A stretch of DNA of 64,000 nt from Bog-756 sp035531955 (GCA_035531955.1 DATKRZ010000103.1:50047-114046), one strand, 5' to 3'. Numbered from the stretch's first letter, positions 6,754 through 15,680 are shown. Notes: a model not told the origin generated them from the sequence alone. A program made the numbers and translations.

Positions 6754-8973
6754 TCAGGCCCCCGGCTCCGGGTCGCGGGGAAGGCCGAGTAGCCGCTCGG
6801 CGATGACGTTGCGCTGGATCTCGCTGGTCCCGCCGGCGATGGTGAGGCACCGGGTCACCAGAAATCCGTGCGCCCACCGTTTGGCATGGCCGTCGAGGGC
6901 CGAGCCCTCGGGGCCGAACATGAGAAGTCCCATCTCCTGCACCCGTTGCTCGTGCTCGGCCCCGAGCAGCTTCCGCACGCTCGTCCCGGGCCCGGGGTCG
7001 GTGCCCGCCAGCGTCTGCAGCATCGAGCGGTGGGCCATCAGGCCGAGCGACTGTGCCTCGACCACCAGCTCAGCGAGCCTCAGCCTGGTGGCGGCCGCCA
7101 CCGGCGCCTCCTGCCGTTGTGCGAGGCGGAGCAGGGATTCGATCCCGATGCCGAAGGTCGACCCCGACGACATCGACACCCGCTCGTTGGCCAGAGTGGC
7201 GCGGGCGATCTTCCAGCCGTCCCCCACCGATCCGATGACGCAGTCGTCGGGGACGAAGAGGTCGTCGATGAACACCTCGTTGAACATCGCCTCGCCGGTG
7301 ATCTCGCGCAGCGGCCGGACATCCAGGCCCGCCGAGCGCATGTCGACGATGAAATAGCTGATGCCCTGGTGCTTGGGCACCGAGGGATCCGTCCGCGCCA
7401 GGCAGATGCCCCAGTCCGACTCGAGGGCCATCGACGTCCACACCTTCTGGCCGTTGAGCAACCAGCCGCCGTCGGCCCGCTCCGCCCTGGTGATGAGGCT
7501 GGCCAGGTCGGATCCGGCCCCGGGCTCGGAGAACAGCTGGCACCACTTCAGCTCGCCGAGCAGTGTCGGGCCCACCCACCGGCGACGTTGCTCCTCCGTT
7601 CCGTGGGCGATGATCACCGGAAGTGCCCACGCCCCCACCCCGAGGTGGGGGCGGATGATGCCCGCCGCGGCCAACTCCTCGTCGATGACCAGCTGCTCGA
7701 CGGCGGTGGCATCCCTTCCCCAGGGGACGGGCCAGTGGGGCACCACCAGTCCGGCGTCCACCAGGCCCCGCCGCCGGTCCGCCCCGTCGAGGGCCGCCAC
7801 CTCGTCGAACACCGGGGCCAGCCGGGCGCGGACCCGGGCGGCTTCCTCGGGGAGCTCGGTGGACATGGCCCGCCGGGCACCACCGAGGGCCAGGTCCACC
7901 ACCTCGTCCAGGTACCGGTCGGACCCACCGAGCAGCTGGCGGGTGGCCAGCGCCCGCCGCAGACGGAGATGGGTGTCGTGCTCCCAGGTGAAGCCCAGTC
8001 CCCCCAACAGCTGCACGCAGTCCTTGGCGCGGTCGACGCACCCGTCGAACACCATGGCCCCGGCGGCGGCCACCGCCAGGGCCGACGCCTCGGAGCGGCC
8101 CGAAGCCGCGGCCAGCACGGCGTCCCATGCCAGCGCGGTCATCTGCTCCACCCCGACCAGCATGTCGGCCAGCCGGTGCTTCACCGCCTGGAACTGCCCG
8201 ATCGGGCGGCCGAACTGCTCGCGCACCTTGGCGTAGTCGGAGGCCGTCTCGAGGCACCAACGGGCTCCGCCGACGAGCTCGGCCGCGCCCAGGGAGACCA
8301 CCATCTCCCGCACCCGTTCCGTGGTGAGCGAGGGGAGTTGCCGCCAGGCCGGGACGCTCACTGCGCCGACGGTGAGCGTGCCCACCCGGCGGGTCGGATC
8401 CAGGCTGTCCAGCGGGCCGGCCTGCACCGCTCCCCCGCCCGGGCCGACCTCGAGGAGGCACCACACCGTCGGGCCGTCTCCGTCTCGGGCCGGAACCAGG
8501 ACCAGTGATGCGGTTGACGCGCCGAGCACGGGCCGGAGGGTGCCGGAGACGATGACGGAACCCGCGTCCCCCCTCCTGACGACATCGAGGTGCCCCGACC
8601 CGAGAGAGACCGCACCGGTGGTGCTCCCGTCGACGAGCCCGGGGAGCAGGTCGCCGGCCTGGCCACCCGTCCCCGCCTCGGCGATCAGCGCCGACAGGGC
8701 GACCGTCGGGAGGAGCGGACCGGGGAGCAGGGATCGACCGGCCTGTTCGAGCACGACGGCCAGCTCGAAGAGCCCGTGGCCCTGGCCGCCCCACCGCTCC
8801 GGGATGTGGATGCCGAGCCAGCCCTGCGCGGCGAACTCCTTCCAGACCGGTTGGAGGTCCTCGACGGCCGCATCGAGGAGGGCACGGGGAACGGCGGGCG
8901 GGCAGTGGACCTCGAGCCAACGGCGCGCCGTGGCCCCGAGTGCCTCGTGCTCTTCGGAGATGGCTAGGGACAT
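6754..8973 (-). CDS. Fused two-domain acyl-CoA dehydrogenase (FadE34/ChsE3-like)
   Basis: A 739-residue protein made of two acyl-CoA dehydrogenase units. The N-terminal unit (1 to about 355) has REQFGRPIGQFQ near 247 and LGGLGFTWEHD near 320. The C-terminal unit has WCQLFSEPGAGSDLASL near 478 and GGTSEIQRNVIAERLLG near 718. The length and arrangement match M. tuberculosis FadE34 (ChsE3, about 710 residues), which acts on C5 sterol side-chain CoA esters. That substrate is inferred from family. The ATG at 8973 is preceded by GAAAGG at good spacing; a start 33 bases earlier is possible but less likely. A paralogue lies at 40186-42465, and both end in LLGLPRDPEPG. Confidence 0.88.
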   Translation of the reverse strand: MSLAISEEHEALGATARRWLEVHCPPAVPRALLDAAVEDLQPVWKEFAAQGWLGIHIPERWGGQGHGLFELAVVLEQAGRSLLPGPLLPTVALSALIAEAGTGGQAGDLLPGLVDGSTTGAVSLGSGHLDVVRRGDAGSVIVSGTLRPVLGASTASLVLVPARDGDGPTVWCLLEVGPGGGAVQAGPLDSLDPTRRVGTLTVGAVSVPAWRQLPSLTTERVREMVVSLGAAELVGGARWCLETASDYAKVREQFGRPIGQFQAVKHRLADMLVGVEQMTALAWDAVLAAASGRSEASALAVAAAGAMVFDGCVDRAKDCVQLLGGLGFTWEHDTHLRLRRALATRQLLGGSDRYLDEVVDLALGGARRAMSTELPEEAARVRARLAPVFDEVAALDGADRRRGLVDAGLVVPHWPVPWGRDATAVEQLVIDEELAAAGIIRPHLGVGAWALPVIIAHGTEEQRRRWVGPTLLGELKWCQLFSEPGAGSDLASLITRAERADGGWLLNGQKVWTSMALESDWGICLARTDPSVPKHQGISYFIVDMRSAGLDVRPLREITGEAMFNEVFIDDLFVPDDCVIGSVGDGWKIARATLANERVSMSSGSTFGIGIESLLRLAQRQEAPVAAATRLRLAELVVEAQSLGLMAHRSMLQTLAGTDPGPGTSVRKLLGAEHEQRVQEMGLLMFGPEGSALDGHAKRWAHGFLVTRCLTIAGGTSEIQRNVIAERLLGLPRDPEPGA

Positions 8974-9052
8974 GGTCGGACCTTTCGGGCCTGGCGGAGT
9001 TGGCACCCCCGCCCCATCAGCATGCCATTTTGCGTCCCCGAGCCGATCAGGG

Positions 9053-10573
9053 TCAGCCCGGGGGACGGTGCTTGGCGCGGAGCAGCCGCTTCAGTACCTT
9101 GCCGTTCTGGTCACGTGGGATCTCCGGGACCAACTCCCATGCGCGGGGGACCTTGTAGCTCGCCAGCCTCGCCCCGACGTGGGACTCCAGCTCGTCGGTT
9201 CCCACCGTCCCGCGGACCTGCACCATGGCGCACAGGCGTTCACCGTCACGCTCGTCGGGAATGCCGTAGACGGCACAGTCGACCACCTCGGGATGCTCGT
9301 AGAGGACCTCTTCGATCTCTCGGGGTGCGATGTTGACCCCGCCCCACAGCACCATGTCCGAGATGCGGTCGGTGATGGTGAGGTAGCCGTCCTCGTCGAG
9401 GTGGCCGATGTCGCCGACCGTGAAGGCATCGCCGCGCCACGCCCGGGAGGTGGCGGCATCGTCGTTGCGGTAGGAGAAGCGACGGTCACCGGGCGGTCGG
9501 ATGTAGACCAGGCCGGGCTCGCCGGTCGGCACGGCGGAGCCGTCCTCGCCGAGGATGCGGATCTCCACGCCGGGCCACGGCCGGCCGACACTCCCGGGAT
9601 GCGCCCGCCACTCCTCCGGCGAGATCTTGGTGGCCCCGCCCTCGCTGGCGCCGTACAGCTCGTGGATCTCGGTACCGGGGAAGGCGTCCATCATCCGGGT
9701 CTTGACGACGATCGGACACGGTGCGGCGGCATGCACGATCAATTTGAGGCTGGAGAGGTCAATGGCGGCCAGCTCCTCGGCGGGGATCTCCAGGATCCTG
9801 ATGAAGTGGGAGGGAACCATGAACGACCGGGTGCCGCGGGTCCGGCTGACCTCGGCCAGCCACAACCTGGCCTCGAAGCGGTCGGTGATCACCGTGGTGG
9901 CCCCGATGTAGAGGGCGCAGAGGGCCCAGCCGGCGTGGGAGGCGTGGTAGGAGGGACCGCTCATCACATAGACGTCGTCGGGGGTCCATCCCCACAGGGC
10001 CACCTGGCCCTCGGTCCCCTGGCGGCGGCCGGCGGCGTCGGCCATGGCCCCGTGCACCACCCCCTTGGGCCGCGCCGTGGTGCCCGAGGTGTAGAACATC
10101 AGCCCCGGCCCCGAGCCGCTGTCCGCGCCGGGGAGGGGCGGGGCCGCGGCGATGGCCGCCTCGTATCCCCGGCCCACCAACAGCAACGGGATGACAGGCT
10201 CCGTGCCGTCGATCGCCCCGGCCAGCTCCTCCTCGAAGTCGGTGTGGCCGACGATCACCGCGGCGTCCGCATCGGAGAAGATGTAGGCCAGCTCGCCCGA
10301 GCGGAGATGGTGGTTGACCGGCAGGTACGGGGCCTCGGCCATGGCTGCGGCGATGGCCACCTCGAATTGCTCCGCCCCGTTGGGCAGGACCGTCGCCACC
10401 GGGCGCCCCGGCCCGGCTCCGTACTCCACCAGCACCGAGGCCAGGCGGGCGGCCCGGTCCTGGAGCCGGCCGTAGCTGAGGACCGACTGCCCCACCACGA
10501 TGGCCGGTCGGTCGGGGCCGCTCCTGGCGTGGGTGGTGACCCCTCGGTCCTGGGCAATGGTCGGCGCTCCCAC
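9053..10573 (-). CDS. Acyl-CoA ligase / AMP-forming synthetase
   Basis: A 506-residue class I adenylate-forming enzyme. The phosphate-binding loop MFYTSGTTARPKG is at about residue 158, LYGASEGG is the A5 motif, VGDIGHLDEDGY is A7, and DMVLWGGVNIAPREIEE is A8 at about 408. The C-terminal NGKVLKR, near 494, has the catalytic Lys. It should activate a carboxylic acid with ATP and CoA. I chose the GTG at 10573: TAGCGT lies 8 bases before it, and longer frames run through the divergent amine oxidase gene. The gene shares an intergenic region of 94 bases with that oxidase, so the acid formed after amine oxidation is one possible substrate. Confidence 0.86.
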   Translation of the reverse strand: MGAPTIAQDRGVTTHARSGPDRPAIVVGQSVLSYGRLQDRAARLASVLVEYGAGPGRPVATVLPNGAEQFEVAIAAAMAEAPYLPVNHHLRSGELAYIFSDADAAVIVGHTDFEEELAGAIDGTEPVIPLLLVGRGYEAAIAAAPPLPGADSGSGPGLMFYTSGTTARPKGVVHGAMADAAGRRQGTEGQVALWGWTPDDVYVMSGPSYHASHAGWALCALYIGATTVITDRFEARLWLAEVSRTRGTRSFMVPSHFIRILEIPAEELAAIDLSSLKLIVHAAAPCPIVVKTRMMDAFPGTEIHELYGASEGGATKISPEEWRAHPGSVGRPWPGVEIRILGEDGSAVPTGEPGLVYIRPPGDRRFSYRNDDAATSRAWRGDAFTVGDIGHLDEDGYLTITDRISDMVLWGGVNIAPREIEEVLYEHPEVVDCAVYGIPDERDGERLCAMVQVRGTVGTDELESHVGARLASYKVPRAWELVPEIPRDQNGKVLKRLLRAKHRPPG

Positions 10574-10581
10574 GACCGGCG

Positions 10582-10660
10582 ACGCTACCTCCTCCGCCGT
10601 GGCCCGCTCTCCTTCTCGTGACCCGGCCACGGGGGCGATGCCCGTCGGTCCGGGTACGGT
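10582..10660. promoter_or_regulatory. Divergent leaderless promoters (acyl-CoA ligase / amine oxidase)
   Basis: TAGCGT on the minus strand (10587-10582) ends 8 bases before GTG 10573. TACGGT on the plus strand (10655-10660) ends 7 bases before GTG 10668. An AGGAGGT on the minus strand lies 13 bases from its GTG, too far for a normal ribosome site and overlapping the -10. Confidence 0.5.
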
Positions 10661-10667
10661 GGCAGCC

Positions 10668-12584
10668 GTGACCGAGCTCGCCGGATCCGTCCGCACCCCG
10701 GCCCACCCCCTGGAGCCGGTCACCGGGGAGGAGATCCGCGCCGCGGTCGCCGCGGTACGGGCCACCGGGCGACTGGACAAGCGGGCGCGCTTCGCCGCCA
10801 TCACCCTCGAACCTCCGACCAAGGAGGTGCTGGCCGCCCACCGTCCCGGCGATCCGTTCCGACGCCTGGTCCGCCTGGTCGTCGTGCCCGGCCTCGACAG
10901 CTCGGTGATCGAGGCCCTGGTCGACGGTGCCTCCGGGGAGATCGTGTCGTGGGAGCCGCGGCCCGACGTCCGCCCGGCCCTCCTCTTCGACGATTCCCTC
11001 CGCTCCATCCAGGCCCTGGAGAAGCATCCCGACTGGCAGGCGGCGATGCGGCGGCGGGGCATCTTCGACTTCGACAAGGTGCAGATCGACCCGTGGCCGA
11101 CCGGCAACTTCGGGAGGGAGATGGAGGAGGGCCGGCGGGTCACCCGATGCCTCGCCTACTACCGCGAGAACCCGACCGACAACGGCTACGCCCGGCCCAT
11201 CGAGGGCGTGGTCGCCACCGTCGACGGGGCCCGCGGCGAAGTGCTCGAGGTACTCGACTTCGGGGTCGTACCCCTTCCGCCCGAAGCCGGCAGCTACTAC
11301 CCCGAGGACCACCAGCCCCAGCGCACCGACCTGCTGCCCCTCGAGATCATCCAGCCCGAGGGGCCCAGCTTCACCGTCGAATCCAACCTGATCCGCTGGC
11401 AGCGCTGGTCCCTGCGGGTGTCGATGGACCCCAACGACGGGTTGGTCCTGCACACCGTCGGCTATCTCGACGGTGACCGGGTACGACCCGTCCTGCACCG
11501 TGCCTCGATCACCGAGATGGTGGTCCCCTACGGCGACCCCGGTCCCCTGCACGGATGGAAGAACGCCTTCGATGCCGGCGAGTGGGGCCTCGGCCGCATG
11601 GTCAACTCGCTCACCCTGGGCTGCGACTGCCTCGGGGTCATCTCGTATCTTGACGCCACCTTCGCCACCGAGCGGGGCGAGCCGTACGTGGTGGAGAACG
11701 CGGTGTGCATCCACGAGGAGGACTACGGGATCCTCTGGAAGCACCAGGACCAACGCGCTGGCCGGACCGAGGTGCGGCGGTCGCGGCGGCTCGTGGTCTC
11801 CTCCATCTCCACGGTTGGCAATTACGAGTACGGCTTCTACTGGTACTTCTACCTCGACGGCACCATCCAGTTCGAGGTGAAGCTGACCGGGATCCTCTCG
11901 ACCCGGGCCATGGCGCCCGGTGAGCGCTCGCCCTTCGCCCCCCTCGTCGCACCCGACCTCGCTGCTCCCGTCCACCAGCACCTGTTCTGCGCCCGACTCG
12001 ACCTGGAGGTCGACGGCCGGGTGAACGAGGCCTTCGAGGTGTCCACCGAGCCCCTGCCCGGCGGGGACGACAATCCGTGGTCCAACGGGTTCGTCCCCGT
12101 GGCCAGGAGGCTCGAGTCGGAACGGGAGGCGCAACGGGACGTCGACCCCGCCTCCGGCCGATTCTGGAAGTTCGCCAATCCCGCTGTCCGCAACCGCCTG
12201 GGCGAGCCGGTGGCCTACAAGCTGGTCCCGTCGTCCACACCCACCATGCTGGCCCACCCCGACTCGAGTGTGGGGCGAAGGGCGGGCTTTGCCCGCCACA
12301 ACCTGTGGGTCACGCCGTTCGCACCCGACGAGCGGCGGGGTGCCGGGGACTACCCCAACCAGCACCCGGGCGGTGACGGGCTACCCCGGTGGGCGGCGCA
12401 AGACCGGCCGCTCACCGGCACCGACATCGTCGCCTGGCACACCTTCGGTATCACCCACGTCCCCCGGCCCGAGGACTGGCCGGTGATGCCCGTGGAGTAC
12501 TGCGGGTTCCATCTCGTCCCGGTGGGCTTCTTCGAGGCCAACCCGTCCCTGGACGTCCCCCCGCCCGACGGGGCGTGCCACTGA
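10668..12584 (+). CDS. Copper-containing primary amine oxidase (TPQ cofactor)
   Basis: A 638-residue copper amine oxidase, the same length as the Arthrobacter phenylethylamine oxidase. All key positions are present. Tyr386 in VGNYEYGFYW is the residue that becomes topaquinone. Asp302 in FDAGEWGLG is the catalytic base. The copper ligands are His436 and His438 (HQH) and His597 (ITHVPRPED). It converts primary amines, O2 and water to aldehyde, ammonia and H2O2. I see no signal peptide. The GTG at 10668 follows a TACGGT box by 7 bases. Divergence from an acyl-CoA ligase suggests that the aldehyde is oxidised elsewhere and the acid then activated. Actual amine unknown. Confidence 0.95.
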   Translation: MTELAGSVRTPAHPLEPVTGEEIRAAVAAVRATGRLDKRARFAAITLEPPTKEVLAAHRPGDPFRRLVRLVVVPGLDSSVIEALVDGASGEIVSWEPRPDVRPALLFDDSLRSIQALEKHPDWQAAMRRRGIFDFDKVQIDPWPTGNFGREMEEGRRVTRCLAYYRENPTDNGYARPIEGVVATVDGARGEVLEVLDFGVVPLPPEAGSYYPEDHQPQRTDLLPLEIIQPEGPSFTVESNLIRWQRWSLRVSMDPNDGLVLHTVGYLDGDRVRPVLHRASITEMVVPYGDPGPLHGWKNAFDAGEWGLGRMVNSLTLGCDCLGVISYLDATFATERGEPYVVENAVCIHEEDYGILWKHQDQRAGRTEVRRSRRLVVSSISTVGNYEYGFYWYFYLDGTIQFEVKLTGILSTRAMAPGERSPFAPLVAPDLAAPVHQHLFCARLDLEVDGRVNEAFEVSTEPLPGGDDNPWSNGFVPVARRLESEREAQRDVDPASGRFWKFANPAVRNRLGEPVAYKLVPSSTPTMLAHPDSSVGRRAGFARHNLWVTPFAPDERRGAGDYPNQHPGGDGLPRWAAQDRPLTGTDIVAWHTFGITHVPRPEDWPVMPVEYCGFHLVPVGFFEANPSLDVPPPDGACH

Positions 12585-12586
12585 GC

Positions 12587-12602
12587 GGGCGCCAGGGCGC
12601 CC
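12587..12602. terminator. Hairpin in a 20-base convergent gap
   Basis: GGGCGCC (12587-12593) and GGCGCCC (12596-12602) are a perfect inverted repeat between the ends of the amine oxidase and the next acyl-CoA dehydrogenase. No T-run follows. It could end transcription from both sides; that role is inferred. Confidence 0.4.
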
Positions 12603-12604
12603 GG

Positions 12605-13699
12605 CTACGCGGTGTCGACGAGCATGGCGGCCAGCCGTTTGCGATGGGTGGCGTGGCCACCGAGCAGCACGTCGTTCTGCTTGGCCCGCTTGAACAGGAA
12701 GTGGGCGTCATTCGCCCATGTGAAGCCCACACCCCCGTGGAGCTGGATGTCCTCGCCGGTGACCTTGACCGCCGCCTCGGTGGTGTAGCCGGCGGCCATG
12801 GCCGCGGCCCGCTGGCGGGCCGGGTCCTCGGCGTCGGACGCCCACGCCGCGAACTGCACCGCCACCCGGGCCATCTCCACCTGGTGGAACATGTCCACGA
12901 TCTTGTGCTTGACCACCTGGAAGGACGCCACTGGCCGGTCGAACACCACCCGTTCCTTGGTGTAGCCGATGGCCAGCTCCAGAGCCCGGTCCGCCACCCC
13001 GAGCGTCTCGGCGGCCAGTGCCACCGACGTGTCGTCGACGATCCGACGCCAGATGGGGGCCTGGTTGCCAGCCGGGCCGATGGGTACGCACGGGCGGTCG
13101 TGCAGGTCCAGACGCGCCACCTTGCGCAGGGGGTCGAGAGCAGGGACCGGCTCGCCGTCGGGCTTCTCGACCAGGAAGGCGCGCCGGCCCTGCTCGGTTC
13201 CGGCGACCACGATGGCCCAGTCGGCGGTGTGGCCGTCGAGGACCAGCGGCTTCAGGCCGTCGAGGACCCATCCCGCCCCTCTTCGCCGTGCCCGGGTCCG
13301 CACGGTGTCCAGCGGGTCGCCATGGCCGGACTCGTGCAGGGCTACGGTCCCGCGGGTGCGACCGGCCGCCAGGTCGGCGAGGAGCTCGTCGGCCTCGAGA
13401 GCCCGGGCGGCCAGCGTGGCCAACACCCCCGACGAGAAGAAGGGTCCGGGTAACGGCACCCGACCCGTCTCATGGAGGACGATGCAGAGCTCGGCCAGGC
13501 CGGCTCCCGCACCGCCGGATCCGACGGGAATGACCAGACCGGTCCAGCCCAGGTCGACCAGCTTCTGCCACAGGGCGGCGTCCACTCCGTCGGGATCGTC
13601 GGCCATCCGGCGCACCAGGGCACTGCCGACCTCGCGGTCCATGGCCTGCCGGGCCACATCCGCGAGCGCCTCCTGTTCGGCGTCGTACGTGAAGTCCAT
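12605..13699 (-). CDS. Acyl-CoA dehydrogenase family protein
   Basis: A 364-residue member with RVVFDRPVASFQVVKHKIVD near residue 240 and IQLHGGVGFTWANDAHFLFKR near 325. Like the protein at 4367-5494 it has the C-terminal FQ/KH motif but a weak flavin middle domain, so it may need a partner subunit. The acyl-CoA dehydrogenase at 15694 has the opposite motif set and is a candidate, though this is a guess. The ATG at 13699 is preceded by GGGAGAAGG at good spacing. Further upstream a TACACT -10 box overlaps the palindrome at 13764-13781, suggesting repression at that site. Confidence 0.85.
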   Translation of the reverse strand: MDFTYDAEQEALADVARQAMDREVGSALVRRMADDPDGVDAALWQKLVDLGWTGLVIPVGSGGAGAGLAELCIVLHETGRVPLPGPFFSSGVLATLAARALEADELLADLAAGRTRGTVALHESGHGDPLDTVRTRARRRGAGWVLDGLKPLVLDGHTADWAIVVAGTEQGRRAFLVEKPDGEPVPALDPLRKVARLDLHDRPCVPIGPAGNQAPIWRRIVDDTSVALAAETLGVADRALELAIGYTKERVVFDRPVASFQVVKHKIVDMFHQVEMARVAVQFAAWASDAEDPARQRAAAMAAGYTTEAAVKVTGEDIQLHGGVGFTWANDAHFLFKRAKQNDVLLGGHATHRKRLAAMLVDTA

Positions 13700-13763
13700 G
13701 CCTTCTCCCGCTTCGGCTTTCCCCTGGTCGGAGGCCGTCCCGCCTCACCTGACGGTGGACGAC

Positions 13764-13781
13764 CCTGACAGGAGCGTCAGT
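13764..13781. promoter_or_regulatory. Palindromic operator candidate, site A
   Basis: CCTGAC-AGGAGC-GTCAGT is an inverted repeat upstream of the acyl-CoA dehydrogenase ending at 12605. On the minus strand a TACACT -10 hexamer overlaps its edge. It is one of four similar palindromes in the window (others at 22190, 26863 and 33384). Confidence 0.45.
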
Positions 13782-13859
13782 GTAGACCCCCCGCCCGCCC
13801 GGCCGGGCGGAACGGGATCCGGTCGCACATGATGAAGGCCCAACCTCGACGGAACTGAG

Positions 13860-13889
13860 TTGTACGTATCGGTACAATCCGGTACAATC
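13860..13889 (+). promoter_or_regulatory. Promoter and operator of the toxin-antitoxin pair
   Basis: TTGTAC (13860-13865) is a -35 candidate and TACAAT (13883-13888) a -10 box at the ideal 17-base spacing; the -10 ends 7 bases before the antitoxin ATG, so the message is probably leaderless. TTGTAC and GTACAA (13872-13877) form an inverted repeat, and GGTACAATC occurs twice (13871 and 13881) with a 10-base period. Such repeats fit autoregulation by the antitoxin. Confidence 0.55.
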
Positions 13890-13895
13890 ACCGCC

Positions 13896-14189
13896 ATGGC
13901 CCGAACGGTGACCGCGAGCGAGGCCCGGGCGGGGCTCCCGGAGATCCTGGACACCGTGAGCCGAGGGGAAGAGGTGACGATCACCCGGCATGGCCGTGCC
14001 GTCGCGGTGGTCGTCCGGCCCGACGCCCTCCGGGTGAGGAGGGCTGATGCGGCCCTCGAGTCGGCGGCGACGGTACGAGAGCTGGTCGAGCGCAGCCGGA
14101 AGAACCCGCTCGACGTAAGTCCCGCCCTCTCCGAGGCGCGTGCCGAGGAGCTGGTGACGGACGTCCGTGCCGGTCGTTCGCGGCACTGA
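13896..14189 (+). CDS. Phd/YefM-type antitoxin
   Basis: A 97-residue antitoxin. The N-terminal TVTASEARAGLPEILDTVSR and EEVTITRHGRAVAVVV are the DNA-binding Phd/YefM fold, which opens with the conserved A(S/A)EAR and ends its first domain on a beta-strand with GRAVAV. The charged C-terminal tail, about residues 55-97, would bind and mask the toxin. The ATG at 13896 is 7 bases after the -10 box. It is followed by the PIN-domain toxin with a 15-base gap. Repeats in the promoter suggest that antitoxin, or antitoxin-toxin complex, represses its own synthesis. Confidence 0.85.
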   Translation: MARTVTASEARAGLPEILDTVSRGEEVTITRHGRAVAVVVRPDALRVRRADAALESAATVRELVERSRKNPLDVSPALSEARAEELVTDVRAGRSRH

Positions 14190-14204
14190 GGCCGGCGGCG
14201 GTCG

Positions 14205-14636
14205 ATGGACGCCTTCGACGCCGACGTCTTGATCTATGCCGCGGCCCCCGGCCACCCGCTCGGACGGCGGGTGCGGGCGCTGTTCCCCGCCGGACCGGTT
14301 GAACGGTCAGGCCCGGTTGCCGGTGTCGGCTCCGTACTCCTGGTCCCGGAGCTGTTGGCCCAGCCCATGCACGATCGGTCCACAGACGAGCTGGTTGCCC
14401 TCGGTGCGATTCTCAGCCGGCTCGAGCTTCTCCCGACCGATCAGTCGACGGCTGAGCTGGCCGCGGCGCTGGGAGCGTCGTACGGAATGCGAGCCGCAGA
14501 TGCAGTTCATCTCGCCACCGCCGTCACCGCCGCAGCTGACCGCTTCATCACCAACAACCGGGCGGACTTCCCGCAGTCGATCTCCGAGATAGCCATCACC
14601 TACCCGGACGAGCTCCCGGATCCGTCCCGACATTGA
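14205..14636 (+). CDS. vapC: PIN-domain toxin (VapC family)
   Basis: A 143-residue PIN ribonuclease. The acidic metal-binding residues are in place: Asp7 in DADVLIYA, Glu49 in LVPELL, Asp99 in AADAVHLA, and Asp121 after the ITNN motif. Family members cleave specific RNAs, such as tRNA or rRNA, with Mg2+ when free of their antitoxin. Here the partner is a Phd/YefM-type protein rather than a VapB, a mix seen in other bacteria. The stop codon lies within the left arm of a perfect hairpin (14627-14662), so toxin mRNA likely ends or is protected there. Confidence 0.87.
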   Translation: MDAFDADVLIYAAAPGHPLGRRVRALFPAGPVERSGPVAGVGSVLLVPELLAQPMHDRSTDELVALGAILSRLELLPTDQSTAELAAALGASYGMRAADAVHLATAVTAAADRFITNNRADFPQSISEIAITYPDELPDPSRH

Positions 14637-14662
14637 CCGGGCCCCCGACCGGTCAATGTCGG
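14627..14662. terminator. 14-bp perfect hairpin holding the toxin stop codon
   Basis: CCGACATTGACCGG (14627-14640) and CCGGTCAATGTCGG (14649-14662) pair perfectly around an 8-base loop. The toxin TGA is inside the left arm. No T-run follows. It may be a terminator, an mRNA-stability element, or a protein-binding palindrome for the next gene. Confidence 0.5.
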
Positions 14663-14718
14663 CACGGCATTCCCGGGTCGGCTCGGGGGTCACGCCTCGT
14701 ACACTGCAGGTTGCTGTC

Positions 14719-15663
14719 ATGACCTACCTGTTCGCACTCGGAGCGGCACTATCGAACGCCCTCGTCAGCGTGCTCCAGCGCATGGGCGTGGAGGACGCCG
14801 GGGAGGGTGACACCCTCCGGCTGAGCCTTCTGACCCACGCCCTGAGACGAGGGGTGTGGCTCCTCGGATTCGCCTTCATGGTGTGCGCGTTCGTCCTCCA
14901 GGCACTGGCACTGCATGCCGGTGACCTGACCGAGGTCCAGCCCATATTGGTCACCGAGCTCCTGTTCCTGGTCTTCATCCTGTCCACCTGGTTCGGCTAT
15001 CGGACCGGTCCCCGCGAATGGCTCGGGATCGGGCTGGCGTCGGCAGGCCTCGCCGGCTTCTTGGCCTTCTCCGCCCCGACCGGGGGGGACGGAGTGCCCG
15101 GCAGCCTCGGATGGATCGTCGTCGGCGGGTCGTGCGTGGCCGGCATGGTGCTGACGGCGGCGTTGGCGCTCCACGGACCGCGCTGGTGGCGGGCGGCGAT
15201 GTTCGGTTCGTCGGCGGCCATCGGCTTCGCCTTCACCGCGTCGCTGACCAAGGTGGTCTCGCACTTCGTCGCCGCCGATTGGACGACGATGTTCTCCCAC
15301 TGGGAGACCTACGCCCTGGCGGTGTTCGGAGCGACCTCGTTCTTCCTCACCCAGAACGCCTTCCACGCCGGGCCGATCGGCGCCTCCCAGGCCGCCCTGG
15401 TGCTCGTCGACCCTCTGGTCAGCATCGCCATCGGCATCGCCCTGTTCGGCGACGACCTGCAGACCAACGGGGCCCGCGGACCGCTCGAGGCGGTCTCGCT
15501 CCTGTGCCTGATCGTCGGCGGGTTCGTGCTGTCGCACTCCTCGGCGGTGACCATGTTGAAGGGCGAGGACGCGGCCGCAGGGGACCTCCTCACCCCCCGA
15601 CTCCGCGCCCGCCGGCCGGCGCCGGCCCGCCCCGAGCCGTTGCCGCCGGGCCTCACCCCCTGA
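14719..15663 (+). CDS. EamA/DMT-type membrane transporter
   Basis: A 314-residue integral membrane protein with about nine or ten hydrophobic segments in the two-repeat pattern of drug/metabolite transporters. It begins TYLFALGAALSNALVSVLQR in the first helix and ends in a Pro/Arg-rich cytoplasmic tail (about residues 285-314). Related proteins export metabolites or carry Mg2+; substrate cannot be predicted here. In-frame sequence begins earlier, but the ATG at 14719 starts exactly at the first helix. The gene sits alone between the toxin-antitoxin pair and a leaderless acyl-CoA dehydrogenase gene. Confidence 0.8.
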   Translation: MTYLFALGAALSNALVSVLQRMGVEDAGEGDTLRLSLLTHALRRGVWLLGFAFMVCAFVLQALALHAGDLTEVQPILVTELLFLVFILSTWFGYRTGPREWLGIGLASAGLAGFLAFSAPTGGDGVPGSLGWIVVGGSCVAGMVLTAALALHGPRWWRAAMFGSSAAIGFAFTASLTKVVSHFVAADWTTMFSHWETYALAVFGATSFFLTQNAFHAGPIGASQAALVLVDPLVSIAIGIALFGDDLQTNGARGPLEAVSLLCLIVGGFVLSHSSAVTMLKGEDAAAGDLLTPRLRARRPAPARPEPLPPGLTP

Positions 15664-15680
15664 GCGGCGGAGGCCTTCGC

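Noticed and set aside
9759..12365. An 868-codon open frame on the minus strand, antisense to the amine oxidase
   Set aside because: It mirrors the codon pattern of the oxidase and has Arg/Gly/Pro-rich, domain-free sequence; all oxidase catalytic residues are on the other strand.
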